The position numbers and the translations under genes were made by a program. Positions 8,569 to 16,905 of a stretch of 46,986 nucleotides of DNA are shown here, in pieces. The stretch is taken from assembly GCF_021531995.1 (NCBI RefSeq), contig NZ_JAFBIZ010000009.1:1-46986 (forward strand). The letters are read 5' to 3'. The notes below the pieces were generated by a model. That model was not told where the DNA came from and did no database searches. It saw only the letters and a list, made by a program, of their open reading frames with translations. Position 1 is the first letter of the stretch; each line of letters begins with the position of its first letter. The stretch comes from Faecalicatena contorta. GTDB taxonomy: Bacteria; Bacillota; Clostridia; Lachnospirales; Lachnospiraceae.

Positions 8569-9150
8569 ATGAGTTATGTGACGGGTAAAACCATTAAAGA
8601 GTTAAGGGAAAAACGAAAGATTACACAGAAAGAACTGGCAGAATCAATCAATGTCAGTGATAAAGCGGTATCAAAATGGGAGACCGGGAAAGGGCTTCCG
8701 GATATTGCCATCATGGAAGATCTGTCAAAAGCGCTGGGAGTATCGATCGCCGAGCTTTTGACAGGAGATCTGCGGGAAAATGAAAATACATCTGCCAATA
8801 TGAAGAAGATGCATTTTTATGTATGCCCGGTCTGTGGCAATATTATTACATCGGTCGGAAGAGGATCTTTTTCCTGCTGTGGGATCACACTTCCGGAGCA
8901 GGAGCCGGAAGCATGTGATGAAGATCACGGAATTCTGCTGGAGACGATCGACAATGAATATCATGTGTCGATGGAACATCCGATGAATAAGGCACATTAT
9001 GTATCATTTATCGCATATGTTACATCTGATGGTGCAGAGATCGTGAAACTATATCCGGAACAGGATATCTCAGTGAGATTCCGAAAAAAAGGACATGGCT
9101 TGATGTATGCTTTCTGTAACAGACATGGAATGTATCGACTGCATGTGTAG
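8569..9150 (+). CDS. XRE regulator fused to desulfoferrodoxin (superoxide-reductase-like)
   Basis: A 193-residue fusion. Residues 7-63 are an XRE/Cro-type helix-turn-helix (IKELREKRKITQKELAES, VSKWETGKGLPD). Residues 81-106 resemble the desulforedoxin iron centre (C86-x2-C89 and C103-C104). Residues 118-193 match the superoxide reductase centre II domain: H120, H137 in EHPM, H143 in AHYVSFI, and C183-x2-H186 in CNRHG. All five expected ligands of the catalytic iron are present, but the lysine that usually precedes the first histidine (EKH in desulfoferrodoxin) is aspartate here (EDH). This suggests a redox- or superoxide-responsive transcription factor, or an enzyme with a DNA-binding tail. 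No palindromic target was found upstream. Confidence 0.87.
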   Translation: MSYVTGKTIKELREKRKITQKELAESINVSDKAVSKWETGKGLPDIAIMEDLSKALGVSIAELLTGDLRENENTSANMKKMHFYVCPVCGNIITSVGRGSFSCCGITLPEQEPEACDEDHGILLETIDNEYHVSMEHPMNKAHYVSFIAYVTSDGAEIVKLYPEQDISVRFRKKGHGLMYAFCNRHGMYRLHV

Positions 9151-9176
9151 AGAGAATCTTACAGGAGGAATGACAG

Positions 9177-9875
9177 ATGTGTACAAGTATTGTTTATAAT
9201 GGAAAAAAGACAATGATAGGATGGAATCTGGATATTCTGGATATGGAATATCAGGTGATGGCAAATCAACGGGCAGTATATATTGCCATCAACGATGCGA
9301 AAGAAGGATGGATGCCTTTATTCGGGGCAAATGCGAGAGGCGACTTTGTTGCAATGCCGACCTGCTGGCCGTTCGACCAGAGAAGTGATCCGTCGGATCC
9401 GGAGGCAGAGAATATTATAAATCTCGATATTGATCTGCTGCTTGAAAAGAAAACATTCGGACAGATCAGAGAAATTGTTGAAAACAGAGAGATTGTCAGT
9501 GTCCCTGGCGTGACATTTCAGGCACAGCTTTCAGATGGAAACGGAAATGTTCTGCAGATCATTCCGGGACAGGGGTACAGATATCTGGAGCGCCCGCCAT
9601 ATTCCGTTCTGACCAATTTCTCACCTTTTAAAGGAGACAGTGAAAGACATCCATGGATGGGACTGGACCGGTATGAGACGGCCACAGCAATGCTGGAAAG
9701 CGCTGACAGTGGCTTTGATGCAGAAGATTGCTTTCAGGTCTTAAAAGCAACAGCCCAGGCAGTCTGTCCGACGGTAGTTTCCATGGTATATGATGTGACA
9801 GACCACGTAGTATACTGGTGCGAGAACCGGGAATGGGACCATATTCAGAAAAAGTGTTTTGAAGTGGGCGAATAG
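9177..9875 (+). CDS. Ntn-hydrolase of the choloylglycine hydrolase/linear amide hydrolase superfamily
   Basis: A 232-residue cysteine-nucleophile Ntn hydrolase. Removal of Met1 would expose Cys2 (MCTSI), the catalytic nucleophile of bile salt hydrolases and penicillin V acylases. D19 in WNLD and N147 in LTNFSPF match the family's catalytic Asp and Asn, and R165 may match the C-terminal Arg. The usual substrate-site Arg in GRNLD is replaced by Trp16 (GWNLD). It is also ~80-90 residues shorter than classical bile salt hydrolases. It cleaves linear amide bonds by family inference; a specific bile-salt call is not justified. GGAGG lies 8 bases before the ATG; no signal peptide, so cytoplasmic. 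Confidence 0.8.
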   Translation: MCTSIVYNGKKTMIGWNLDILDMEYQVMANQRAVYIAINDAKEGWMPLFGANARGDFVAMPTCWPFDQRSDPSDPEAENIINLDIDLLLEKKTFGQIREIVENREIVSVPGVTFQAQLSDGNGNVLQIIPGQGYRYLERPPYSVLTNFSPFKGDSERHPWMGLDRYETATAMLESADSGFDAEDCFQVLKATAQAVCPTVVSMVYDVTDHVVYWCENREWDHIQKKCFEVGE

Positions 9876-10135
9876 GAAAAAATATTCAATCTGACTCCAT
9901 GTGAAAGAGCAGATCAGCGTGGCGGTAGGGAAAAAACGGGTAGTGGTGCAGAGTTTTTTCACTATCGCCCTGTTGTTATGTTAGGTTCTTAGAAATAAGC
10001 TGGAAAGAATGGGAAAAAAGGGTGGGAAAGGGTTGAAATATTTTGTTCGCCCAATCCAGTAAAATGGTGTAAGATTAGAGAAAGCAATACCTGAAGGAAT
10101 ACTTGAAGGGAAGGAGTAAAGAGGAGGCTGAGATT

Positions 10136-10498
10136 ATGAAGTTGAAAAATGTGCTGATTGTTGTAAAAGATATAGAAAAGTCAAAGAAATTCTATCATGA
10201 TTTATTTGGTCTGGATGTGATTGTGGATCATGAGGGGAATGTAATATTGACGGAAGGACTTGTGCTTCAGGAGGAAACGATCTGGAGGAAATTCATCGGA
10301 AAAGATGTAATCCCGGAAAACAATTCCAGTGAGTTATATTTTGAAGAAAAGGAAATAGAGGCTTTTGCTGACAGACTTGATAAATATCAGCCGTCTGTAA
10401 AATATGTCAACAGACTGATAACTCATTCCTGGGGACAGAAGGTGATTCGATTCTATGATCCGGATGGAAATCTGATTGAAGTTGGAACACCGGTGTAA
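10136..10498 (+). CDS. VOC family protein (glyoxalase/bleomycin-resistance fold)
   Basis: A 120-residue vicinal-oxygen-chelate protein. Its two beta-alpha-beta-beta-beta units are marked by LIVVKDIEKSKKFYHDLFGL at the N-terminus and IRFYDPDGNLIEVG at the C-terminus; E in NLIEVG is the usual metal ligand. The ATG at 10136 is preceded by GAGGAGG 8 bases upstream, so the in-frame TTG at 10103 is not used. The substrate cannot be read from sequence. The 260-base gap upstream (from 9876) holds only AT-rich DNA and no convincing gene; a weak hairpin around 9930-9975 was not accepted as a terminator. Confidence 0.87.
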   Translation: MKLKNVLIVVKDIEKSKKFYHDLFGLDVIVDHEGNVILTEGLVLQEETIWRKFIGKDVIPENNSSELYFEEKEIEAFADRLDKYQPSVKYVNRLITHSWGQKVIRFYDPDGNLIEVGTPV

Positions 10499-10578
10499 GT
10501 TGATTAAATAATCCTGCTTGAGTGGTAGGGAATGTAATGGAACAATGCGACAGATAGAATCAGAAGGGAGAAAGCAGA

Positions 10579-11550
10579 ATGCGTTATAAAGAATTTGGAA
10601 CAACCGGAATGAAAGTGTCGGAGATGACACTGGGTACCTGGGGAATCGGAGGCGCCGGCTGGGATGAGAATCCGGAGGATATCAGAAAGGATGCAATCCG
10701 GGCCGCCGTGGAAGCAGGGATTAATTTTATCGATACGGCGCCGGCTTATAATGCCGGACAGGCGGAGCGGTATATCGGAGATGTGCTGAAGGATATGGGC
10801 GTAAGAAAGGAGATCTTTCTTGCAACAAAGTGTGGGAATGACTTTATTGACGGGAAATATGTTCGCTGCGGAAGACCGGAAAAGATCATGCAGCAGTGTG
10901 AAAAATCGCTTCGAAATCTTAAGACAGATTACATTGATCTGTATCTGGTGCACTGGCCGGATCCAAATGTCCCGCTTGCAGAGACGATCGGTGCGCTCAG
11001 TGAACTGAAAAAACAGGGAAAGATCCTGCATGTCGGAGTATCCAATTTTGCGATTGAACAGATCCGGGAAGCACAAAAATATTGTGAGATAGAAGCTTAT
11101 CAGCCACAATATTCCATGGTTGCACGGGAATATGAATCACAGATTCGCTGGGCAGCAGACCAGGGAATGGGAGTGATGACGTACGGTTCACTGGGAGGCG
11201 GGATCCTCACAGGGGCTTATCGGACCATTCAGGAATATGCGCCAAGTGACAACCGGAATCGTTTTTACCCGTATTTCCGGGAACCAATGTTTTCAAAAGT
11301 GATGATGCTTATGGAGGTTCTGGACCGGATCGCGGAGGAAAGAGGTGTGCCACAGGCACAGATCGCATTGAACTGGGCGATGAGAAAACCATTTATTTCA
11401 ACGTGTATAGTAGGGGCACAGAGCAGAAAAAAGATAGAGGAAAATTGTGCCTGCTTTGGTTGGGAACTGAGTGATGAAGAAGAAAAGATGCTGGATGCAG
11501 CGATTGAAAAATATCTGGATGATCGGAAGAAAATCATTGACCAGATGTGA
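10579..11550 (+). CDS. Aldo/keto reductase
   Basis: A 323-residue NAD(P)H-dependent oxidoreductase with the aldo/keto reductase TIM barrel. The catalytic tetrad is visible: D52 and Y57 in IDTAPAYN, K84 in ATKCG and H125 in LVHWPD. The cofactor-binding region near the C-terminus contains STCIVGAQSRKKIEEN. Length is normal. AGAAGGGAGAAAG precedes the ATG. It follows the VOC gene after 80 bases; the substrate, probably a sugar or small aldehyde, is not determinable. Confidence 0.93.
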   Translation: MRYKEFGTTGMKVSEMTLGTWGIGGAGWDENPEDIRKDAIRAAVEAGINFIDTAPAYNAGQAERYIGDVLKDMGVRKEIFLATKCGNDFIDGKYVRCGRPEKIMQQCEKSLRNLKTDYIDLYLVHWPDPNVPLAETIGALSELKKQGKILHVGVSNFAIEQIREAQKYCEIEAYQPQYSMVAREYESQIRWAADQGMGVMTYGSLGGGILTGAYRTIQEYAPSDNRNRFYPYFREPMFSKVMMLMEVLDRIAEERGVPQAQIALNWAMRKPFISTCIVGAQSRKKIEENCACFGWELSDEEEKMLDAAIEKYLDDRKKIIDQM

Positions 11551-11618
11551 AAAACTAGAGTTAAAAGAGCAGAAAAAACAATCAAAACAGAACCATAGTT
11601 GAGGAAAACCGGACAAAT

Positions 11619-11677
11619 GGTGTCTCATACAAAAAAACAGGGCATTGCTCACTTTGTGTCCTGTACATATGAGATAC
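11619..11677 (+). other. Imperfect inverted repeat upstream of the XRE membrane regulator
   Basis: GTGTCTCATA (11620-11629) can pair with the TATGAGATAC region (11668-11677), and inside it ACAGG (11637-11641) pairs with CCTGT (11660-11664). It lies in the 167-base gap before the regulator, 22 bases from its Shine-Dalgarno. It may be a leader hairpin or an operator; evidence is modest. Confidence 0.35.
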
Positions 11678-11717
11678 TTGTGAGGTATGTTTTCCCCAGA
11701 AAGGAGGACAAAGGATC

Positions 11718-12212
11718 ATGGATCAACAAAAAATCGGAAGGTTTCTCAAAGACCTTCGGAAAGAAAAGAATCTTACACAGGAACAGCTTGCAGAACGGTT
11801 TCGGATATCCAGAAGAACCGTATCAAGATGGGAAACAGGCAGTAATCTGCCGGATCTGGATATTCTGATCGAAATGGCTGATTATTATGATGTGGATCTG
11901 AGAGAATTACTTGATGGAGAAAGGAAAAGTGAGAAAATGAATAAGGAATTAGAAGAAACTGTATTAAAAGTAGCTGATTATAGTAATGAGGAAAAACAGA
12001 AATTAACAAAACGTATGCACTGGCTGTTTATCGGCGGGTTTATTGCGGCAGTGATCTATGTGGTCTTGGTTTTTACAGATCATTCGAATAATTTTTTGGG
12101 TGGAATGTGTCTGGGTATCACTTTTGGTATGATGATTGTAGGAGTGATCATGACCAGTAAATATGCGGCAAGGATCAGAGCGTATAAAATGAGACTTCTT
12201 CACAGACAATAG
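11718..12212 (+). CDS. XRE family regulator with transmembrane C-terminus
   Basis: A 164-residue protein. Residues 5-62 are an XRE helix-turn-helix (IGRFLKDLRKEKNLTQEQL, ISRRTVSRWETGSNLPDL). Two transmembrane helices follow at about 97-115 (WLFIGGFIAAVIYVVLVF) and 122-143. AAAGGAGG lies just upstream of the ATG. Such membrane-tethered XRE proteins are common in Clostridia beside antimicrobial-peptide transporters. It stands just upstream of the LanFEG-like operon but is separated from it by a terminator-like hairpin. A regulatory link is an inference from position. Confidence 0.87.
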   Translation: MDQQKIGRFLKDLRKEKNLTQEQLAERFRISRRTVSRWETGSNLPDLDILIEMADYYDVDLRELLDGERKSEKMNKELEETVLKVADYSNEEKQKLTKRMHWLFIGGFIAAVIYVVLVFTDHSNNFLGGMCLGITFGMMIVGVIMTSKYAARIRAYKMRLLHRQ

Positions 12213-12304
12213 AGAGCTAATTGGACTGAAGAGACACATGGCAGGATATTCTTTAAAGAGAAATTTATTGACAGGGCAAAGAATGGCAAATTGTATAAAA
12301 AGCG

Positions 12305-12346
12305 AAACCGATGAACTTGTGATATACCTCACAGTTTATCGGTTTT
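12305..12346 (+). terminator. Terminator or attenuator between XRE gene and lantibiotic-immunity operon
   Basis: AAACCGATGAACTTGTG and CACAGTTTATCGGTTT form a ~15-bp stem with loop ATATACCT, one wobble and one bulge, followed by TTTGTGTT. It could end the XRE transcript or act as an attenuator ahead of the ABC operon, whose first codon is 96 bases downstream. Confidence 0.7.
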
Positions 12347-12441
12347 GTGTTATAGATGAGGAAGATTTTTTCCACCCTTATAAATTCCTTAGAATTGTTT
12401 TTTACACTGATAGTAGAAATACAAAACAGGAGGTTTTTGAA

Positions 12442-13146
12442 ATGGAGGATCATATCATTGTAGTTAAGAATCTTTCAAAGGAATTTAAAGGGCAGAAGGT
12501 CTTAAAAGAAGTCACAATGAAAATCCCGGAAAATTGTGTGTATGGACTTTTAGGACCGAATGGTGCGGGAAAGTCTACGCTTTTAAAAATGATGACAGGG
12601 CTTTTGCGCCCGACTTCAGGAGGAATTTTCTTCCAGGGACATAAATGGTCACGGAAGGACTTGTCTGAGATCGGCGCACTGATTGAGACACCGCCCATCT
12701 ATGAGAATCTGACGGCATGGGAGAATCTGAAGGTACGTGCATTGCTTCTGGGGGTCAGTGAGGAACGAATGCACGAAGTGCTTACATTGACGGATCTTGC
12801 GGATACGGGAAGGAAAAAGGCAGGAGCATTTTCTTTGGGAATGAAACAAAGACTGGGAATTGCACTTGCACTTTTGAATGATCCGAAGCTTCTGGTGCTG
12901 GATGAGCCAATCAATGGGCTGGATCCGCTGGGAATACAGGAATTGCGGGAACTGATCCGAAGTTTTCCGCAAAAAGGGATTACGGTAATCTTGTCCAGCC
13001 ATATTTTGAGTGAGATTCAACAGACGGCAGATTATATCGGAATTATTTCAGAAGGAAAGCTCGGATTTGAAGGAAAGATGGAGGAACAGGAAGATCTGGA
13101 AGCATTATTTATGGAAGTTGTAGCGAAAGGACGGAAAGAAAGATGA
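12442..13146 (+). CDS. Lantibiotic-immunity-type ABC transporter ATPase (LanF/CprA/BcrA-like)
   Basis: A 234-residue ABC ATPase. Walker A is GPNGAGKST (38-46), the signature region is SLGMKQRLGIA, Walker B is LLVLDEPINGLDP and the switch His is in LSSHILSEI. IETPPIYENLTAWENL is typical of BcrA/LanF ATPases. The open frame extends back to 12238, but AGGAGG ends 8 bases before the ATG at 12442, where homologues start. It overlaps the first permease gene by 4 bases (ATGA). With the two 250-residue permeases and the two-component system it forms a LanFEG/CprABC-like module. In C. difficile and lantibiotic producers, related systems export cationic peptides from the membrane. Confidence 0.9.
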   Translation: MEDHIIVVKNLSKEFKGQKVLKEVTMKIPENCVYGLLGPNGAGKSTLLKMMTGLLRPTSGGIFFQGHKWSRKDLSEIGALIETPPIYENLTAWENLKVRALLLGVSEERMHEVLTLTDLADTGRKKAGAFSLGMKQRLGIALALLNDPKLLVLDEPINGLDPLGIQELRELIRSFPQKGITVILSSHILSEIQQTADYIGIISEGKLGFEGKMEEQEDLEALFMEVVAKGRKER

Positions 13147-13910
13147 AACAGTATTTTTTAGCAGAAAGATTAAAGTACCGCCATACATCCATGAATGTCA
13201 TCACCGTTATGATGCCGCTGATCACGGTGCTGCTGGCTGCCTGGCTGACACATACATTTTTTGCGGTGGACAGTTATAACTGGTGGTATATGGGATTATA
13301 TCCGGGATATATCGGAATCCTCTGCAGTATGATCGGGGGAAAGGATCAAAGGAAAAAGAATCATACCATCTGGTCTTTGCCGTGCAGTATGGGAAAGATA
13401 TGGGATGCTAAGATACTGGTAGGAGCTGTGATATCAGGAATCTCGGTTCTATGCGTTGTACTTCTGACTGTTCTGATTGGAAAAGGAATGGAGTGGGCGT
13501 TTCATATGGAATATATCGTGTCACCGTCAATTGGAATGCAGATTCTGGCGGGGATTGTGATGTGGATGACTACACTTTGGCAGATCCCGTTTTGTCTGAT
13601 TCTGAGCCAGAAAATGAGAACATTTCTGATGCTTGTGATTCATGTGGGATTCTATACGATTATATCCGTGATCGTTTCCTTAAAGTCATGGTTTGCACTG
13701 TTCCCCGGAGCAATTACCGCACGGTTGATGTGCCCGATACTGGGAGTCTTACCGAACGGTCTGATATTGCAGCCGGGGCAGATGACTTATTCTCCGGAGC
13801 TTGCCGGAATGGACAACTTGCTGATCGGAATTCCGGCAGCGCTGATCTGGTTCTTTTTGTTCTGGTGGGGAAGCAGAACATGGTTTGAAAGGCAGGTGAA
13901 TTCCAGATGA
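13143..13910 (+). CDS. Lantibiotic-immunity ABC permease 1 (LanE/MutE-like)
   Basis: A 255-residue integral membrane protein with about six hydrophobic spans. The N-terminus MKQYFLAERLKYRHT resembles LanE-type permeases, which begin with a short amphipathic segment before the first helix. It overlaps the ATPase gene by 4 bases and the next permease by 4 bases, so the three are translated as a coupled set. It presumably forms a heterodimeric membrane channel with the second permease. Confidence 0.85.
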   Translation: MKQYFLAERLKYRHTSMNVITVMMPLITVLLAAWLTHTFFAVDSYNWWYMGLYPGYIGILCSMIGGKDQRKKNHTIWSLPCSMGKIWDAKILVGAVISGISVLCVVLLTVLIGKGMEWAFHMEYIVSPSIGMQILAGIVMWMTTLWQIPFCLILSQKMRTFLMLVIHVGFYTIISVIVSLKSWFALFPGAITARLMCPILGVLPNGLILQPGQMTYSPELAGMDNLLIGIPAALIWFFLFWWGSRTWFERQVNSR

Positions 13911-14662
13911 AGGTCATGGTTCAGGGAATACGTGCAGAACTTTTGAAAATGCGGCACACGTTTTTATATGCTTTTCATGTGGCGATTCCGCTGCTGTCAA
14001 GCAGTGTATTTCTTCTGTATTATCGATTCTCCGGATGGAGTGAACAGGTACAGATTGCAGGCTATATGGAAGTTATCGGAATGGTGCTGCCTTTTCTGGT
14101 CAGTATCATCTGTGCGGGTAATATTGGATTAGAAGAGCAGAATCATTTTCAGGTTTTTCTGGGGAGCTATGAGAATAAATGGAAAGGGCTGGCAGTAAAA
14201 TGGATGGTGCTTGTGGGAATGTGCCTGATGGCAATTGCCGGTGCAGTGATTTTGTTTGGCATGGGATACCATATGCTTCTCGGAAAAGAAGGTCTTTCTA
14301 TAAGTGGGTATCTGAGGATGATTCTGGCATTATTTATGGGAAGTATGCCTTTGTATCTGGAACATTTATTTTTCAATCTCCGGTTCTCCCGAACCGTGTC
14401 CCAGTGTATTGGTGTAGCTCAATCCCTGTTATCGGGTCTGTTCCTCACCGGACTGGGAGATGGAAGATGGCAGTTTTTCCCCTGTACTTGGAGTGCAAGA
14501 GGAACCATGTTACTATACGGCAGGATAGAGCAGAATGAAACAGGCGGTCTGCTTTTTTTTCTGAAGCAAAACGGGATAATCTGTTTATTGCTCTTTATTA
14601 TTCTGTGCGTCATAATTGGAATATGGATCTATTATTATGAAGGAAGGCAGTACAATGATTGA
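13907..14662 (+). CDS. Lantibiotic-immunity ABC permease 2 (LanG/MutG-like)
   Basis: A 251-residue membrane protein with about six predicted helices. The start MKVMVQGIRAELLKMRHTF is characteristic of the LanG/MutG and ABC-2 permease group (an amphipathic helix with ...ELLKMRHT). Four-base overlap upstream and eight-base overlap with the response regulator gene downstream show one operon. It likely pairs with the LanE-like subunit. Confidence 0.85.
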   Translation: MKVMVQGIRAELLKMRHTFLYAFHVAIPLLSSSVFLLYYRFSGWSEQVQIAGYMEVIGMVLPFLVSIICAGNIGLEEQNHFQVFLGSYENKWKGLAVKWMVLVGMCLMAIAGAVILFGMGYHMLLGKEGLSISGYLRMILALFMGSMPLYLEHLFFNLRFSRTVSQCIGVAQSLLSGLFLTGLGDGRWQFFPCTWSARGTMLLYGRIEQNETGGLLFFLKQNGIICLLLFIILCVIIGIWIYYYEGRQYND

Positions 14663-15314
14663 AATATTAGCAATCGATGATGACAGAGGAATCCTGGAAG
14701 TCATACGCAGAGCGTTGTCAAGAGAAGGATACCTGGTAACGGTTCTGGATGATCCCTTGAAATTGAAGTATGAAATGCTGACGAAATATCAACTGATTCT
14801 TCTGGATGTGATGATGCCGGGAATGGATGGTTTCAGTCTGTGTCGGAAAATCCGCGATCAGGTAGACTGCCCTATCATATTCCTGACTGCAAAGACGGCG
14901 GAAAAAGATCTGATGGAAGGACTGGGAATCGGCGGAGACGATTATATCATAAAACCTTTTGGAATCGGGGAACTTCGTGCAAGAGTATCTGCACATCTTC
15001 GGAGAGAACATCGGGAGAAAAGACATATGATACACATGGGTGAGGTCCAGTTTTCCCTGCAGGAGAAGCGGGTGTTCTGTCAGGATACAGAAGTATCTCT
15101 GACAAAAGGAGAGTATGAAATCTGTGAATATCTGGCACTGAACCGGGGCCAGGTATTTTCCAAAGAACGGATTTTAGAGCAGGTGTTTGGGTTTGATGGG
15201 GATAGCAACAGCTCCGCAATTACAGAACATGTCAAGAATATTCGGGCTAAGTTTCAGATATTTGGGATGAATCCGATTGAAACGGTGTGGGGGATTGGAT
15301 ATCGATGGAAGTAA
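14655..15314 (+). CDS. OmpR-family response regulator of the peptide-resistance operon
   Basis: A 220-residue two-component response regulator. The receiver domain spans 1-115: acidic pair D8-D9, phospho-acceptor D51 in LLDVMMPGMDG, and the T/K switch in FLTAKTAEKD. The C-terminal winged helix spans about 125-218, with LTKGEYEICEYLALNRGQVF and a recognition segment around AITEHVKNIRAKF. The ATG at 14655 was chosen: GAAGGAAGG precedes it and the protein begins in the normal way (MIEILAIDDD). It overlaps the permease by 8 bases and the kinase by 10. It probably activates the upstream ABC genes. Confidence 0.92.
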   Translation: MIEILAIDDDRGILEVIRRALSREGYLVTVLDDPLKLKYEMLTKYQLILLDVMMPGMDGFSLCRKIRDQVDCPIIFLTAKTAEKDLMEGLGIGGDDYIIKPFGIGELRARVSAHLRREHREKRHMIHMGEVQFSLQEKRVFCQDTEVSLTKGEYEICEYLALNRGQVFSKERILEQVFGFDGDSNSSAITEHVKNIRAKFQIFGMNPIETVWGIGYRWK

Positions 15315-16705
15315 ATGGAAAGAAGAAAACTTTGGCGGGTCTGTTTTTTAGATTTGCAGTGCTGTTTTGCGTGGTGACTGTTGTAATCGTTGTTGGAGTA
15401 ACCCTGCTGTTGATTGGAAGTTCTTATTTGGGAGTGACATTGCCGGCAAATTATGCAGAGGTTCAGTTGAACAAAAATATGCGGGAAATTCAGACTGCCG
15501 GAGAATGTCCTGAACAGTGGATCCCAAAGGGATGTACCTATGGTGTGTATACGGTAGATGGGACATGGAAGTCAGGAACATTTTCGGAAAATGAACAGGA
15601 TAATGCCTGGAATCATTATGAAAAAAAGAATATTTATGATTCCAATGGAGATTATTTCCGATTTATTAAGCAGGATACGGGTGATATCTGCATTGTAAAA
15701 TATGATCTCCATATGAAATATTCATGGGAAATGTTGAATGACATTTTGCCTTCTCCGGAAGTTCTTTATTTCATACTGGATGCGGTGCTTTTTATCCTGA
15801 ATGCTGTATTGCTGTCCAGGTATTTTGCAAAAAAACTGGACAGCCAGTTGAGAGAACTGCGCGGCGTAACGGAGAAGATAGCGGAGAATGATCTGGACTT
15901 TCCGGAAAAATCTTCAGAGATACTGGAGATAGATGAGGTTATGAATTCTCTTTCACATCTGAAATCTGCTCTGAAAGATTCCTTAAACCGACAGTGGGAC
16001 ATGGAACGGCAGAAACAGGAACAGTTATCTTCTCTTGCACATGATATTAAAACGCCGCTCACGATCATCCGGGGAAATGCAGAGCTTCTGGCGGAGGAAG
16101 AATTATCTGCGGAAAATATGGAATGTACAGAAGATATTTTATCCAATGTGAAAGATATCGAAAAATATCTGGAGCGTATGAGACAGGTGTTGGCGGGAAG
16201 GAAGCAGGAAAGAACAGAAGAAGTGATTTCCTGTACCAGTCTGGGAGAAATGTTGCGGGAGACTGCATCTAAGTTCGCTGCGATAAAGAAAATTCCAATC
16301 GCATTTCAGGCAGAAGTTCCTGATAGAGAGATGCTCTGCTGCGCATCAGATATGATCAGGGCATGGAATAATCTTTTGAGCAATGCAGTCGAATATACAG
16401 AGAAGGAAAAAGGAATTGAGGTAAGGATTCAGGGAAAATGGCAGAGGAATCAGGAATATATGGTAGTATCTGTCCGTGATTTCGGCTCCGGATTTACGGA
16501 AAAAGACCTGAAATACGCAGACAGTGTATTTTACAGTGGAGACGCCAGCCGTCATGATCGGACACATCAGGGGCTGGGACTTGCAATTGCAAAAAAATTT
16601 CTGAATGAGCAGGGCGGTTTTCTGCAATACGGGAATCATGCAGATGGTGGAGGAGAAGTGAGTATGTGGATCGCGTGTTGGAATGAAACGAAGCGCAAAG
16701 CATAA
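15305..16705 (+). CDS. Sensor histidine kinase of the peptide-resistance operon
   Basis: A 466-residue membrane histidine kinase. TM1 is about 12-42 and TM2 about 153-175, with an ~110-residue extracellular sensor between them, larger than in BceS-type kinases. HisKA contains H246 in LAHDIKTPLTI. The ATPase domain shows NNLLSNAVEYT (N box), VRDFGSGF (G1) and HQGLGLAIAKKF (G2). The ATG at 15305 is preceded by GGGGGA; a GTG at 15287 is an unlikely alternative. It overlaps the response regulator by 10 bases. The layout resembles CprK-type kinases that sense antimicrobial peptides; the ligand here is unknown. Confidence 0.9.
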   Translation: MEVNGKKKTLAGLFFRFAVLFCVVTVVIVVGVTLLLIGSSYLGVTLPANYAEVQLNKNMREIQTAGECPEQWIPKGCTYGVYTVDGTWKSGTFSENEQDNAWNHYEKKNIYDSNGDYFRFIKQDTGDICIVKYDLHMKYSWEMLNDILPSPEVLYFILDAVLFILNAVLLSRYFAKKLDSQLRELRGVTEKIAENDLDFPEKSSEILEIDEVMNSLSHLKSALKDSLNRQWDMERQKQEQLSSLAHDIKTPLTIIRGNAELLAEEELSAENMECTEDILSNVKDIEKYLERMRQVLAGRKQERTEEVISCTSLGEMLRETASKFAAIKKIPIAFQAEVPDREMLCCASDMIRAWNNLLSNAVEYTEKEKGIEVRIQGKWQRNQEYMVVSVRDFGSGFTEKDLKYADSVFYSGDASRHDRTHQGLGLAIAKKFLNEQGGFLQYGNHADGGGEVSMWIACWNETKRKA

Positions 16706-16776
16706 AGATAAAAAGAATCTATAAAACTGACACAATCCGCAGAAAAAATTGTCTGTTACGGATATTGGAGACATTG

Positions 16777-16820
16777 TATAATGACAGTATAAACTGATAA
16801 TTGCGAAATAAGTTCGCAAT
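16777..16820 (+). promoter_or_regulatory. Promoter -10 and inverted-repeat operator before the lipoprotein gene
   Basis: TATAAT at 16777-16782 has no good -35 at 17 bases. Eighteen bases downstream, ATTGCGAA-ATAAG-TTCGCAAT (16800-16820) is a perfect 8-bp inverted repeat with a 5-base centre, placed like a repressor site just past the start of transcription, or it may be an mRNA hairpin. Confidence 0.55.
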
Positions 16821-16905
16821 AATGAGATGATGATTCTAATATAGAACAGTACTAGATCATTTACATAAGTTGGATTGGTTTCTCGAGAAGTAACGGAGGT
16901 ATCAT

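Noticed and set aside
9177-9875. Bile salt hydrolase
   Set aside because: Cys2 is present, but the substrate-site Arg is Trp and the protein is too short; kept at superfamily level.
9925-9976. Terminator after the Ntn-hydrolase gene
   Set aside because: GGGTAGTG and CACTATCGCCC pair only with a bulge and there is no T-run at the right place.
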